The notes beneath the pieces were generated by a model. The model did no database searches, was not told the DNA's origin, and saw only the letters and a list, made by a program, of their open reading frames with translations. Positions 1-10,693 of a stretch of 64,000 bases of DNA are shown in pieces (the first letter of the stretch is position 1; the number at the start of each line of letters is the position of its first letter). Source of the DNA: Hydrangea macrophylla (taxonomy: Eukaryota; Streptophyta; Magnoliopsida; Cornales; Hydrangeaceae); NCBI GenBank assembly GCA_033977485.1, contig CM066998.1, positions 24,119,501 through 24,183,500 of the forward strand, in the 5' to 3' direction. Made by a program: the position numbers and the translations under genes.

Positions 1-165
1 CATGACCTGTAAAATAGTGTAAAAACACATGTTTGAGTCTCAACATCATATAAAACACATAATCATTGATATGCATCTAAATCTAGGGACTTGGGGATAA
101 AAGTATGCATAAAAGACCGTGTAATACGCTATAAACATACACTTTTCACCTCGAATCACAAGCGT
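1..165. other. Unassigned left edge of window
   Basis: AT-rich sequence that does not match the gag/protease region expected upstream of element C. Similarity to the corresponding stretch of element D (near 50150) begins only around position 166. I see no LTR boundary or ORF here. It is probably another insertion or a rearranged flank. Confidence 0.4.
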
Positions 166-768
166 AAACCTGCTGCCATACTTAGTTTATAAACAATTAG
201 GGTTAGGTGAACTTAAACCTACCCGAGTTGCGTTACAATTGGCGGATAGGTCAGTCAAATACCCTTGAGGAATACTGGAGGACGTTCTGGTGCAGATAGA
301 TTCATTTGTCTTCCCGATCGATTTGTTATTTTGGACACTGAAACTGTGTTTAATCCATGTTCACAAATCCCGGTGATATTTTAACGGCCATTCCTCAACA
401 CCATAGATGCCACAATCAAAATAAGAAGTGGTATTATGACCATCGTATTCGGGAACATGACTCTAAATATCAAGATTTTTTCAAATCCCCGACCTGAAGA
501 ATACGAGGATGAGGAAGAAATCAATTATATTGAAACTATCATCGAAGACAAGTCTGATTTTGTATATTATAAGGATCCCTTGGATGTAGTTGTGTCACAA
601 TTTGATGCGATCTATCAACCTAACGATTCTACCCCATTGGATGCTACTTTAAATCACACTTGCCTCATGATGGAGACGAAAGAGGAGGATAGAGCTGAAT
701 GCATGTGGGTAACACCATATGAACCACTACCTCCAAAAACAAAACTAGTCATGCCTTCCAATTTTTAG
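166..768 (+). pseudogene. Element C retropepsin-like protease region (degenerate)
   Basis: Conceptual translation gives the segment LADRSVKYPRG followed by a leucine-rich stretch, then PFLNTIDATIKI just before an open stretch of about 110 codons (436-768). This order (ADRS...YPRG...GRPFL-type motif) is the Athila aspartic-protease region, which would cut the gag-pol polyprotein. The catalytic DTG lies upstream and is not seen. The frame is broken between about 330 and 430. The open stretch is acidic (EEYEDEEEIN) and ends at a TAG, after which the same frame continues into RT. The same region in element D (50150-50259) is where element B inserted. Confidence 0.65.
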
Positions 769-1815
769 TTTCCTGATTTGGAGTTAATGGAGCTTCCAAT
801 AGAGCTCAAATACGCCTTCCTAGGGACTGAAAAGACTTACCCTGCCATAATTTCATCTACATTAAATCCCGAACAAGAGGGCAAGTTAATCCAACTGTTA
901 AAACAACATAAAGGAGCATTAGGATGGACGATTGCTGACCTCAAAGGCATAAGCCCATCTGTATGCACTCATAAAATATACTTGGAGGAAGACGCTAAGC
1001 CTTCACGACAAATGCAAAGGCGTTTGAATCCCAACATGCAAGAAGTAGTTAAAAAGGAAGTGTTAAAACTACTTGATATTGGGATTATATATCCTATTTC
1101 TAATAGCCATTGGGTTAGTCCAACCCAAGTAGTGCCCAAAAAAGTAGGGATAACAGTAATCCTAAACAAAGATGGCGAATTGGTACCAACACGCATCCCC
1201 ACAGGATGGCGGATGTGTATTGATTACCGGAAATTGAATACTATGACCCGGAAAGACCACTTTCCATTACCATTCATGGATCAAATGCTAGAGCGAGTGG
1301 CGGGTCATAAATATTATTGCTTCATGGATGGATATCGTGGCTATAATCACATCAAAATTGCTCCTGAAGATCAGGAGAAAACGACCTTCACTTGTCTGTT
1401 CGGTACATTCGCCTATCGTCGTATACCCCTCGGCTTATGTAACGCACCTGCAACCTTTCAGCGGTGCATGTTGAGCATATTCATTGATATGACTGAACAA
1501 ATACTTGAGGTTTTCATGGACGACTTCTCAGTGTTTGGCCATAGTTTTAATAACTGCTTGGAAAACCTTGAGAAAGTGTTAGCGAGATGCGAGGACAAAC
1601 ACCTAGTATTAAACAGGGAGAAGTGTCACTTTATGGTGACTAAGGGAATTGTCCCCGGCCACATTATTTTTGAGAAGGGTATCCAAGTTGATAAAGCGAA
1701 AATTGATATAATCTCGAACCTCCCTGTTCCCTGTACAGTTAAAGACATCCGTTCTTTTCTGGGACACGCAGGATTTTATCGGCGCTTTATCCAAAATTTT
1801 AGCGCAATTTCCTGA
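769..1815 (+). pseudogene. Element C reverse transcriptase
   Basis: About 345 codons, open between an in-frame TAG at 766-768 and a TGA at 1813-1815. Visible RT motifs in order: a GWRMCIDYRKLN block, the MDGYRGYNHI block, the FGTFAYRRIPLGLCNAPATF block, the catalytic FMDD (in EVFMDDFSVF), then the GIQVDKAKI and SFLGHAGFYRRFI connection. This would copy element RNA into cDNA in the virus-like particle. FMDD rather than YVDD fits Athila. The apparent start at 778 is a TTG codon and carries no meaning, because RT is part of the polyprotein. The copy is not functional because stops flank it. Confidence 0.9.
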
Positions 1816-2458
1816 CCACTATGCCAACTCTTAGTCAAAGATGCACCATTCGAGTGGTCAGAAAATTGTCAGATATCTTTTGACGCACTAGAGGAACACC
1901 TTACCTCCGCATCGATAATACAGGCACCCGATTGGAGTTTGCCATTTGAACTGATGTGCGATGCTAGTGACTATGCCATTGGGGCAGTCCTAAGACTGAG
2001 GAAAGATAATAAGCCTTATGTAATACTATGCTAGCTGAACACTTAACGAAGCTCAAATGAACTATACGACTACCAAAAAAGAGTTACTGGCAATAGTCTT
2101 TGCTCTAAATAAATTCAGGTTATATCTGATAGAGTCCCCAATCATTTGTTTTACAGACCACTCGGCCCTCAAGTACCTGCTATCTAAGAAAGACACGAAG
2201 CTAAGGCTTATCCGTTGGATACTCTTACTCCAAGAATTCGATATCACAATCAAGGATAAAAAAGGAGTAGAGAATGTGGTCGCCGACCATTTGTCTCGGT
2301 TGACATTTACTGACAACACTGAACCCATACCAATTAAAGATGAATTATTAGATGAGCAACTAATAGCGGTTTCCAGTTTGCCTTGGTATGCGGATATAAT
2401 AAACTATCTTGTTAAGGGACAGACTCCGAGCCATTGGTCAAATCAAGATAGGAAATAG
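1816..2458 (+). pseudogene. Element C RNase H
   Basis: Continues directly from RT. The frame after the TGA at 1813 reads a connection ending in FELMCDASDYAIGAVL, which contains the first catalytic Asp. It shifts frame near 2030 and continues as TTTKKELLAIVFALNKFR, then FTDHSALKYLLSKKD and the ADHLSRL end of the domain. RNase H removes the RNA strand from the RNA-DNA hybrid. At least one frameshift and a TAG at 2456-2458 make it non-functional. Confidence 0.85.
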
Positions 2459-3047
2459 TTCCTCTCATTTGCACGTCATTTCTTTTTCGATGACCCTTAC
2501 TTATTCAAGTATTGTACTGATCAGGTCATCAGACACTGCGTCTCGAACGAGGACATAACTGTAATTTAGCCTCTTGTCATTCTGAAGCCTGTGGAGGCCA
2601 TTTTGCTTCGCAAAAGACCGCACAAAAAGTACTACACAGCGGATTCTATTGGCCCACCGTGTTTAAGGATGCTTACTCTTTTTGCAAATTGTGCCAATGC
2701 TGTCAAAAGCTAGGTACAATTTCAAAGAGGAATTCTATGCCCTTAACTCCCATCATCACAATTGAAAAATTCGATTGTTGGGGAATAGACTTCATGGGCC
2801 CATTTCCAAAATCAAACAATTGTGAATACATACTCCTAGCTGTGGAGTATGTATCAAAATGGGAGGAAGTGATACCGACGAGACGCAATGACCACAAAAT
2901 AGTAATGTCCTTCCTTAAGGAAAATATTCTGTCGTGTTTCGGAACCCCGAAAGCATTCATAAGTGACCAAGGCAAGCATTTTTGCAACAGGCCTTTGGAG
3001 TCACTTCTCAAGAAATATAGGGTGAACCACAAGATCGCTCTAGCCTA
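2459..3047 (+). pseudogene. Element C integrase, N-terminal part (zinc finger and first two catalytic Asp)
   Basis: Contains the remains of the HHCC zinc-binding domain (CGGHF-like segment out of frame near 2590, then CKLCQCC in 2685-2705) and the first part of the DDE core. The first catalytic Asp is in WGIDFMGPFP and the second in FISDQGKHF. The usual GG after that Asp is QG here. The frame breaks near 2565. The coding stops at LAY because element A begins at 3048; the remaining core with the catalytic Glu is at 23494 onward. Confidence 0.88.
3043..3047. repeat. Left target-site duplication of element A (GCCTA)
   Basis: GCCTA directly precedes the TG of the LTR at 3048 and recurs at 23494-23498 directly after the CA at 23493. 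Joining the flanks keeps C's integrase reading frame (...ALAY then HPQT...). A 5-bp duplication is normal for LTR retrotransposons. Confidence 0.95.
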
Positions 3048-5415
3048 TGTGGATACCGGGAATCGGACCACTTCTCTTGTTTGAGATTGTTTTGAAATTG
3101 ATTTGAATCAAAGAAAGAACATAGGTCTGTTGAAAACAGATACAGAGTCGCCACTTGGTCTTTAAGGAACCAAGAAACCTAATTTTGACTCACCCAAATG
3201 GATAAAGGGCACCGGCCCTTCATAACCAAAGAACTTGGTTCGGGGTTTTGGTACGAGAGAGGAAGGAGCCTTTGTCGCGACTAAAACACCCTCAACTCGC
3301 CCCATCTTTCGACGGGCCTCAATTAGCATCCAAATAATCATCTTATACTATGTATGGTTCGGAAATTAATACTATGATAGTATATTACATTACATAAGAA
3401 ACTTGAAAATGGAAGATCTAAAGATAAAATATCATTCATAAGATCTAAATCAAATATCATGCAATGTAAAGTGAAAGATCACACAAATAAACCTAGGAAA
3501 AATCGTCTAATCACGCTTCAAGTAATTAAGTTTCCTTAATCTAAAGGGGGCATGAATCGTTATTGAAACAAATAAGCAAAGAAATCAAAATATGCTTAGC
3601 AAGTTAGTATGATGCGTGTTAATCTTTGATAAAAGAAGACCTCTCAATCCCCGGGACGGATGAGAAAGGATGATTAGATCAAGGGGAAGCATGAACGGGT
3701 GATCGAGTTCATTCCTTATAATCTCCTTAGATTAAGAGTTACAAAAACCCCAAATCTTGCATGAATGCAATGTATGTATCTAGAATGTGCCAAGGTTGTA
3801 GTGTGCTTTGTGTTTATGGATTCCTAGAATGACTTAGAAGTCTAAAATGTGTATGAATGGATGGATGAAATCAATATGGGATATGTACAAATGTAGTATG
3901 AACTACTTCCTAAGATATGAACTAATTTGGAATGCATATGAGCATCAAATCAAAGAATGAAAGTTGAAATGTACTTGCTGTGAATAGTGGACAGAACAGT
4001 AGCATGATCTTTTGGAATTTGAAAAGAGGGGTTAGGAATGTTTTCAATGCATGATATTTTAAGGAGATGTTCCTTATTGTGTCTATAACACAACCCAAAA
4101 GGCCAATCTTGAATAGCTATCACATATTGAGAGAAATTATATAAACAATAGAGGTCACTCAGAAACAGAGTTCGTACTGTCGACTGAAATGTTAGAAAAT
4201 CTTAGAAACTGAAAAAGAATGATCTAGAGGCCCATTTTATACAGAACGTTTCCTAAGACATTGAATTTTAAGGGAAAAATAATTTAGGACCACCCCTTTT
4301 GGAAAAGGTTTCTGGAAAAGAGGTCGTAAGTTGACCTAGCTGCTGTGACAGCAAAAACAGAATGTTTGGAAGGAATGTTGGGACCCCAAATGGACCATTT
4401 CCAAGTACTTCCAAGTCAAACCAAAAATCATGGGTGTTCTCCAATGAGTTAGGAAGACTTTCCAAGTGGCCTTGTATCCATATGTTGAGTATTGTGTTCT
4501 AGAAAAATCTTTGAACTCAACTCACTCACTGTTTTGACTCATTGTTTTGAAGATTTTGGAGAAAACAAAGTTTTGTTTCTTGAAACCAAATGAGAGGGAT
4601 TGAGAGGGGTTTTGAAATAGATGTTTTGAAAACATGTTTCCAACACTCAATAAGGATCATAGCCACTTAGAATACCTACATCAAACTCATCTTTTAAGAA
4701 CCTCCAAGATTGTTGGAGAGATTTATTTTGTTTTTAGACATAACTTCAATACATTCCAAGAATACCTTGGAAGTATTGAGGTTATGGTCATCATCTATCA
4801 AACATGTTTTTGAGGTCAAGAGCTACTATCCATGATGATTCACTCACCCCAAACTTCATGTCATCACTTAGATGATGATGAACTAGTAAGTAAATAAAGA
4901 AAATAAAAAGAAATGGGATGAGAAGAGATGAACAATAAATAAACAAGCAAGTAGATGATAATCAATAGATGATATTCATGAAGCATGAGACTTGTAGATT
5001 GGTGTATCACTCATATGTAATGACACTAGACATGGAAAAAGCTTCCACATTCTTGAATGCTCACTAAAATGGTGGTTGGGAGTATTGAATGTTGAAGTAA
5101 ATGGAAATAATGAAGTAAAAACAAAGTTAGAACTCACTTTTGTTTTGAAAAATGAAAGAAGAAAGCTTCTTTTCTCTCCACTCTAACCTTATCTCTACAC
5201 TTTCTCTCCCAAACTTTCTCTAAACTTGCATTTGACTCCCCCAAAATGAGGAGTAATGGGGTGTTTATATAGGCCAACTTGGGGTGTTTTTGGGATTTAG
5301 AAAGTACTCCCATTGGCTCCAAACATCTGAAATCACAAAACTACGTCGTTTTGGCTTTTAATTAATCAAAATGGGACCACAAAACATATTACAAAAATGG
5401 ACTGTTCTGGGGGGG

Positions 5416-5454
5416 AGTACCGCGGCGGCACTGGGCCAGTGCCGCGGTGGCAGT
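5416..5454. repeat. Two GC-rich 17-bp dyad units, 22-bp period, in the A 3' LTR
   Basis: Units at 5416-5432 and 5438-5454, related to AGTGCCGC-G-GCGGCACT. Each has one or two changes from the perfect arms. They lie about 145 bp upstream of the LTR TATA box in element orientation. The same dyad occurs in the other A LTR, both B LTRs and upstream of the antisense gene. Confidence 0.85.
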
Positions 5455-5964
5455 GCTCCTCCCTTCGTCTGGATAATGCTGTTTAGGCCCCCCGAAGTTC
5501 CGGTATTCGCGAAAAGGCCCTATTTTGTCCGAAATTCACAGAAAATGCATATGAACTCCAAATCGAGGTTGTGATATACCGTTGGAAAGGTAATGGAGTC
5601 TACTTTACATAAACAATAGTTCGGGGATAGGTCACTTTGAAAAGTTTTGCGGTATTCGCGATAAAAGCCGATTTGATCGCCTTTTTTGCCTTTGAAAATT
5701 CATAATAAATTCGTTTTAAATCCAGAAATTATGTGCGATATACCATTGGAAAGCTATTGACCTCTAGTATCCATGAAAAATATTTGAAAATTGTTTCGGT
5801 GCCCCCGATTCCAAAGTCAAATCTTGGTCAAACTGGTCAAACCTGGGATTCCCGGGAGGTTCTGGGAACCTCTGGGAGCTCCCAGGAGCCGACGTTTTTG
5901 CTCGATTCTCTTTTAAAACTTATTTTAATACTTTTCTAATGATTCTGGTGAATTTGGACAATTT

Positions 5965-6032
5965 CGGTCAAACTTGGTCAAACTTGGTCAAACTTCGGTC
6001 AAACATGGTCAAACCTTGGTCAAACCGGTCAA
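5965..6032 (-). promoter_or_regulatory. GGTCAAAC (W-box core) cluster in the A 3' LTR
   Basis: Six close repeats of GGTCAAAC plus GGTCAAC. On the element's strand this reads TTTGACC, which contains TTGACC, the W-box bound by WRKY factors (family knowledge). Further copies lie at about 5823-5845. The cluster is in U3, about 700 bp upstream of the TATA box. Unit number differs between LTR copies. A regulatory role is inference. Confidence 0.5.
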
Positions 6033-6322
6033 CGGGGACTTTCGGGGAACTTCCGGGACTTCCGGGGGCCTCTGGGAGCTGACGATTTCTTCCGGTTTTA
6101 TTTAAAAACTCATTTTATCACTTTTCTTACGACGTAGCATGTTTTCAGAACTTTGGGACCAAATCTGGGAGTTTTCGGGCTTTTAGGGGCATTTTGGTCA
6201 TTCTGAGCACTCTGAGAGATAGAGCTGACTTCCGTGAGTCTTTTTGAGTCTTTTACGATCATTGCGAACCACCAAGCTATGGGTCTCCCAAATCTGATAG
6301 CCGACAAAATGGGGTGTCTACA

Positions 6323-6338
6323 GTTTGCCCCTCTTTGG
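6323..6338 (-). promoter_or_regulatory. Element A polypurine tract
   Basis: On the - strand CCAAAGAGGGGCAAAC abuts the TGTAGACACC start of the 3' LTR. This is the place and composition of the plus-strand primer. Element B has the near-identical tract at 60883-60896. Confidence 0.8.
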
Positions 6339-7150
6339 CATGAACTTGCGAGGCAACGCATGTCGCAAGCGAGTGCCAAAGCTTTGAAGAGACAGGACTT
6401 TTGGAGGCTATAGATTTAGGACAAACAGCGTTGCAAATGATGGAAGGATGATGCTGGTCGTGCTCCGCGTGAGCTGCCTACGTATCCCAAGGGGAATCAG
6501 ACCAGGACGTAGTTTAGGACACAAAGGGATAAATCACATATGCACATACACAACAATCAGGCGGATGCTATGCTATATGAGGACGATATGCAATGTGTGG
6601 ATGTGATATGATCTCATACATGAGTCCTATCATGCCTAGCCTTCTGATCCTAGAATGAGTAGGTACCATGGGGTGTGCCACTCCGAGTGGGCTGGTGTTG
6701 TGCTAGTGTTTGCGATTGTGACGTGGTGGGTGACTCAGATAAGGGCATTGAAGTCTAGAAGACTCCGGGTTTAGGGGCAAACTTCTGGAAGTGTGCTTCG
6801 TAAACAAACGTAATTGGGTGTGGGGTCTCAGAGGACTATGATCGAAGATGTCTTTTGGCAAATAACCGACGGACACAGGGTCCCTGGAAATTAAGAGACT
6901 GACACAGAAGTCACGGGACGATCGTGAAATCCTGAGATGTCACATGATGAACATGGAAGCCCCATGGTGTAATGAGAGCGATGATGATTAATGGACCGAC
7001 GATGTTTGCATCGAGATGACGAGCCGACAATGGACTACTGTGATTGAACTGACGGTGTATAAATCCGCTGAGGATTAATCTGAATCTGCTGGGGATGAAG
7101 CGATACTTTCTAGGATCTCTCCTCAACTGCTCCTTTTGATCGAATCTTAC
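6339..7150 (-). other. Element A 3' untranslated region, distal part
   Basis: No coding signal. It holds one copy of the ACGTAG module (6476-6514: GCCTACGT...ACGTAGT). Element B has the same module at 60682-60722, in the same place relative to its 3' LTR, so this stretch is conserved between the autonomous and gag-only families. Confidence 0.6.
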
Positions 7151-7630
7151 GGGCCTGTCGGGGTCTCCGGGAACTGGTATCTGTCTGCTTTTGTCCTCGG
7201 GGGATGATGCAGGGTTCTCGGGGAATCTCTTTTGGCGCTCAATCAAAGAGAGCCTGTCAGGGCCTCTGGGAGCTGGTATCTGTCTGCTTTTGTCCTCGGG
7301 GGATGATGCAGGGTTCTCGGGGAATCTCTTTTGGTGCTAAATCCAAGAGAGTCTGTCAGGGCCTCTGGGAGCTGGTATCTGTCTGCTTTTGTCCTCGGGG
7401 GATGATGCAGGGTTCTCGGGGAATCTCTTTTGGTGCTCAATCCAAGAGAGCCTGTCAGGGCCTCTGGGAGCTGGTATCTGTCTGCTTTTGTCCTCGGGGG
7501 ATGATGCAGGGTTCTCGGGGAATCTCTTTTGGTGCTCAATCCAAGAGAGCCTTTCAGGGCCTCTAGGAGCTGGTATCTGTCTGCTTTTTTCCTCGGGGGA
7601 TGATGCAGGGTTCTCGGGGAATCTCTTTTC
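7151..7630. repeat. 99-bp tandem repeat, about 4.8 copies
   Basis: The GATGATGCAGG landmark recurs with ATG at 7204, 7303, 7402, 7501 and 7600, an exact 99-bp period. The first copy is more diverged and the last breaks off near 7630. Because 99 is a multiple of three, frames on both strands stay open across it and produce repetitive ORFs. These have no other coding support. Element B has no such array at this place. Confidence 0.95.
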
Positions 7631-7907
7631 TTGATCGGGAACCAGGATCCATTACCAGAATTCTCGTGTTTGATCGAAATTCGCGACGATTGTCCTGAAA
7701 CGACCGATTCGGGTCTTCGGGAGCCAATTTTTCCCAGTTTTTGCCTGCTGGAGGTAGTTCTGACAACTTTTAGTCTGCTTGGGGTAAAACCTCATAAATC
7801 TTGATTGGAATGGGCCATCGGGGCTGATCGGGGCCAAAAACGGGCTGAAAAAGGCCAAAACGGGCCAGAACGGAGCAAAACGGAGCGAAGCGGGGCCCAC
7901 GGGGAGC

Positions 7908-7968
7908 AGTGCCGCGGCGGCACTGGGCTACTGCCGCGGCGGCAGTTGGCCAGTGCCGCGGCGGCACT
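7908..7968. repeat. Three perfect GC-rich dyads, 22-bp period, upstream of the antisense gene
   Basis: Units at 7908-7924, 7930-7946 and 7952-7968. The first and third are AGTGCCGC-G-GCGGCACT; the middle one is ACTGCCGC-G-GCGGCAGT, where both arms changed together so the dyad stays perfect. They sit just upstream of a TATA-like sequence and the first exon of the antisense gene. The same dyad marks the LTR promoters of A and B. Confidence 0.9.
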
Positions 7969-7990
7969 GGGTGACCGGACTTCATCTTCT

Positions 7991-7996
7991 TATATC
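7991..7996 (+). promoter_or_regulatory. Possible TATA box of the antisense transcript
   Basis: TATATC lies 23 bp after the last GC dyad and about 90 bp before the first splice donor. It is the best TATA-like site in this stretch. Weak by itself; the support comes from position. Confidence 0.35.
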
Positions 7997-8087
7997 TCGG
8001 GTTTTTGAGCTCTAGAAGCTTATTCTTGGCCATTTTGGGGCGTTTTTGGAGCCAAAATTCATCAAAACGCAGCTTGTGCGCGCCCAG

Positions 8088-8184
8088 GTGAGTAATCTTT
8101 CCCCGTAGTTGGATTTTTGATTGGTGTTTTGGTTTACCCATATTTTCAAGAAGAAAGTTTTAAATGTGACTTCCATTTTTGTAG
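8088..8184 (+). other. Probable 5' UTR intron of the antisense mobile-domain gene
   Basis: Donor CAG|GTGAGT at 8087/8088 and acceptor TTTTTGTAG at 8184, four bases before the ATG at 8189. Length 97 bp. The strong consensus sites and the position immediately before the start codon support it; no transcript evidence is available here. Confidence 0.65.
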
Positions 8185-8188
8185 ATCC

Positions 8189-10357
8189 ATGGCTTCGAGC
8201 TCAAGGAGGCCGTCTAAGAAGGCCAAGGGACGGATGAAGGCCGAGGTGCAAGCTCCGGACTTGATTTTACAGGACCCTCAACGCCATCTTTCGGCCGCGG
8301 CTCTAGCGAGCTTGGTATGTGAAACTTTCGACATTTTAAGACCACTTTCATGTACTATGCTAGTTTTGTGAGCCGTAGCGTGTACTTAGAGACTGTTAGA
8401 AGTTCGACTTGTGCTCAAATGTGGATTTTGTGAAATCGGCTCTCGGGTCGTGAATAGTGACTTTGTGCATCTTTTGTCGTCTTTGTTGTGTGCAGGTGCC
8501 GGAAGTGGCATTGAAAGGCCATGGTAGCCTTGCCCACGCCTTCTTATGGTACACTCAACTCTCACCCACCGTTAAGAGGATGGTGGACGACGCCGGGTTT
8601 GGAGGCTTTGTTCGTTTAGTTTCAAAAAGCAGCAACAATTTAGCTCACTTCTATGCATTGGCCGAGAGGTGGTGGGACACCACCAACACTTTTCACCTGC
8701 CGTTTGGTGAAATGACTATGACGCCCTTCGACTTTTCTATGATCACGGGCCTGAGGGTCGGCGGGAAGCGCCTGATTCTGGATTACTTTTATGAGATCGA
8801 CCCGGAGGCGGTGGAGATGCTGATTGGGGCTGTTCCCCCTAACCTGGAGAGGCACTGGTTTCCCTGCGGCTGGCTTTACCGGGCTTATGGCAGAGGGAAT
8901 CATAATCTGAACAATTCCCAGCTTCTGAGAGTATATCTTCTGTATGTCCTCGGGTGCTCAATCTTTGCGACAAGGAACGACCGGGTGAGCTTGAGGCTCC
9001 TTTCTTGCCTGGCGACTATTGATGAGATCCCCTCCTACAACTGGGGTGGTGCTGCCCTGGCCCATCTCTACAAGCATATGGGGGAGGTCTCTCGGGGCGA
9101 TGTTAAATCTACTCGGGGATTCTGGCGAGCTTGGGAGGTACGCACTGCTTCTTCTTTTATTTTCCATCTTTCTGATTTTCATACTTGTTCTGATTTCTCC
9201 TTTGTCTGTGCAGCTTTGGAGTTTTGAATACTTGAAGATGTTGGATCCCTCCCCAGCAGACGAGTCAGGCGAGGATGAGGATGGTATGGCTCCTGTGCCT
9301 CTATTCCCACGAGCCTTGAGATGGCGGAGGGACGTTGTTGGGGTGAAGAGTGGGGCCCATCGGATTGTTTTGCTTCGGAACTTCTTAACTGGGTTGACAG
9401 CCTCTAGTGTTGATTGGACGCCTTGGGAGGGCGTTGCTTACGCCGCCACTGAGGAAATACAAGCGGTTAAATCTCTTACCTCTTGCCGCCTTCTACTGGA
9501 GAGTACTGAGTGCAGGCAGTGGTTCCTTGGTGAGCGGGTGTCTCGGCAGGTGGTTGGTGGTTCCCGGTATCGCGTCCCTCATGATCCTCCTGTGATGGAT
9601 GCTAGTGACCTTTCTGGAGATGCTCTGCTAGCGGCTTTAGCTGGCACCGATGTTTGGGACCATTTTCTTTCTGAGACCGGTTATGAGGCTTACCGTGGCC
9701 GTTTCCTGATGCCTAACTTCCCACTCCTGGAGGTGAGTTCTTTTTGTATTTCTGTTTATATTCATTGCCCATGTTTTTGATCTATCTTTTCCTAACTTAT
9801 TTTGTGCCTGCAGCTTCGCGAGATGTACAGGAGGCAGGCTCCTCAGGCTCCCGACCCTATTCCCCCTTGGGATTGGAACGTCAATGTTCTAGGCGTTGAT
9901 GGCACTCCCCAAGTGATGGAGGTGCCACGAATCACATGTGGGTACCCTACTCAGCCAGCGGGCGTCCTCAATGTTCCTTGGAGTTACGCTGAGGAGGGTC
10001 ACGCCTTGGCGGCTAGCCTACGGTCCCTAGTCCTTACAAGACACCACCGGGTATGTCTCTAATTTTGCACTTTCTTAAGGTTATAAGGTTCTAACCCTGG
10101 ATTTTTTTCTCTTGACAGATGGATGGTATGCGGCAATTTGCCGCCAATCAGATGGCGTCCTTGGTAAGTCTCTGACTCGACTTTGTATTTTTTGTTGTTC
10201 CCTTACTGATTGCCCTCATTTTTATTTGTGTGTGCAGTACTGTGGAGGCGGGGCTGGCTCATCGAGGACAGGTCCAAGATGCAGAGGTCGCAGGAGGAGG
10301 TCGTCGCCGACATACACTCCGGGCGGTCCGACGGAGGACGAAGAAGAGGAGGACTGA
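8189..10357 (+). CDS. Plant mobile domain (PMD) protein gene, spliced, antisense to element A pol
   Basis: Six coding exons: 8189-8314, 8496-9137, 9214-9732, 9814-10050, 10119-10163, 10238-10357. All five introns are GT-AG and phase 0, and the product of about 562 residues has no stop or frameshift. A basic N-terminus (SSRRPSKKAKGR) is followed by blocks typical of the PMD/aminotransferase-like family: ERWWDTTNTFHLPFGEMT, ITGLRVGGKRL, LLYVLGCSIF, and YNWGGAALAHLYKHM. The C-terminus is Arg-rich, then acidic (EDEEEED). PMD proteins occur as host factors (MAIN/MAIL1 type, in the nucleus) and as genes carried by plant transposons (family knowledge). The gene lies on the strand opposite gag-pol, between pol and the 3' LTR. 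It is intact although gag-pol carries seven stops. Function inside the element is unknown. The last two exon boundaries are the least certain. Confidence 0.85.
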
Positions 10358-10693
10358 GGCTTCCCAAGCGGGAATTATTATTTTTATTTTCTTTTTCTGT
10401 TTTCGATTGGGTTGTACTGAGGATATGATTATTCGGACAGTGTAGGACGATGTGTAGCACAATTTGTGACCTTTTGACAGAGTATTATGATGTTTTGCCT
10501 CCTAGGTCGGATATCTTCCGGTTTAGAGGCGCAGTTGTGTGCTTGTTGATATATGTGCACTGTGATTGCTGGATGTTACTGCGATGGGCAGTTTTGTGAT
10601 AGTGAGTGTTTTTGCCTTGCAGGTGGGATAGTCCGTGAATCGGGGAGGTGCTGCCGAAATTTTGAATTTTGCTAGAGCCGCGACAGAAAAAAA
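10358..10693 (+). other. Spacer between the two antisense genes
   Basis: After the PMD stop codon the sequence is T-rich, with a possible 3' splice site TTTTTGCCTTGCAG ending at 10622 and then a short leader before the ATG at 10694. This could be a 5' UTR intron of the second gene or a link from the first transcript. I cannot place the matching donor. Confidence 0.4.

Larger units (their letters stand above)
166..3047 (+). mobile_element. Element C, Athila-like Ty3/gypsy: left part (protease to integrase)
   Basis: Decayed pol of an Athila-lineage LTR retrotransposon, in the order protease, reverse transcriptase, RNase H, integrase. It stops abruptly at 3047 inside the integrase core and resumes at 23494, because element A is inserted between. 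The 5' LTR and gag lie outside the window or were lost. Its relative D keeps the tRNA-Asp-type PBS and gag. The RT motif FMDD with the following FSVFGHSF segment is typical of the Athila/Cyclops group (family knowledge). Confidence 0.85.
3048..6322 (-). repeat. Element A 3' LTR (3275 bp)
   Basis: In element orientation it runs TGTAGACACC...GGTATCCACA. Its partner is 20251-23493. It is longer than the partner mainly because it has two 22-bp GC palindrome units (5416-5454) where the partner has one, and an extra GGTCAAAC unit near 5975. The TATA-like TTTATATA (5264-5271; TATATAAA on the - strand) lies downstream of the palindromes in element orientation. Small ORFs inside it are not coding. Confidence 0.95.

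Noticed and set aside
4268..5574. Small ORFs in the A and B LTRs (also 21472-22526, 51303-51506, 61939-62142)
   Set aside because: They occur in all LTR copies as part of LTR sequence, partly antisense, and show no protein motif.
7204..7634. Repetitive proteins on both strands
   Set aside because: The frames exist only because the 99-bp repeat is a multiple of three; there is no start context, family match or conservation in B.
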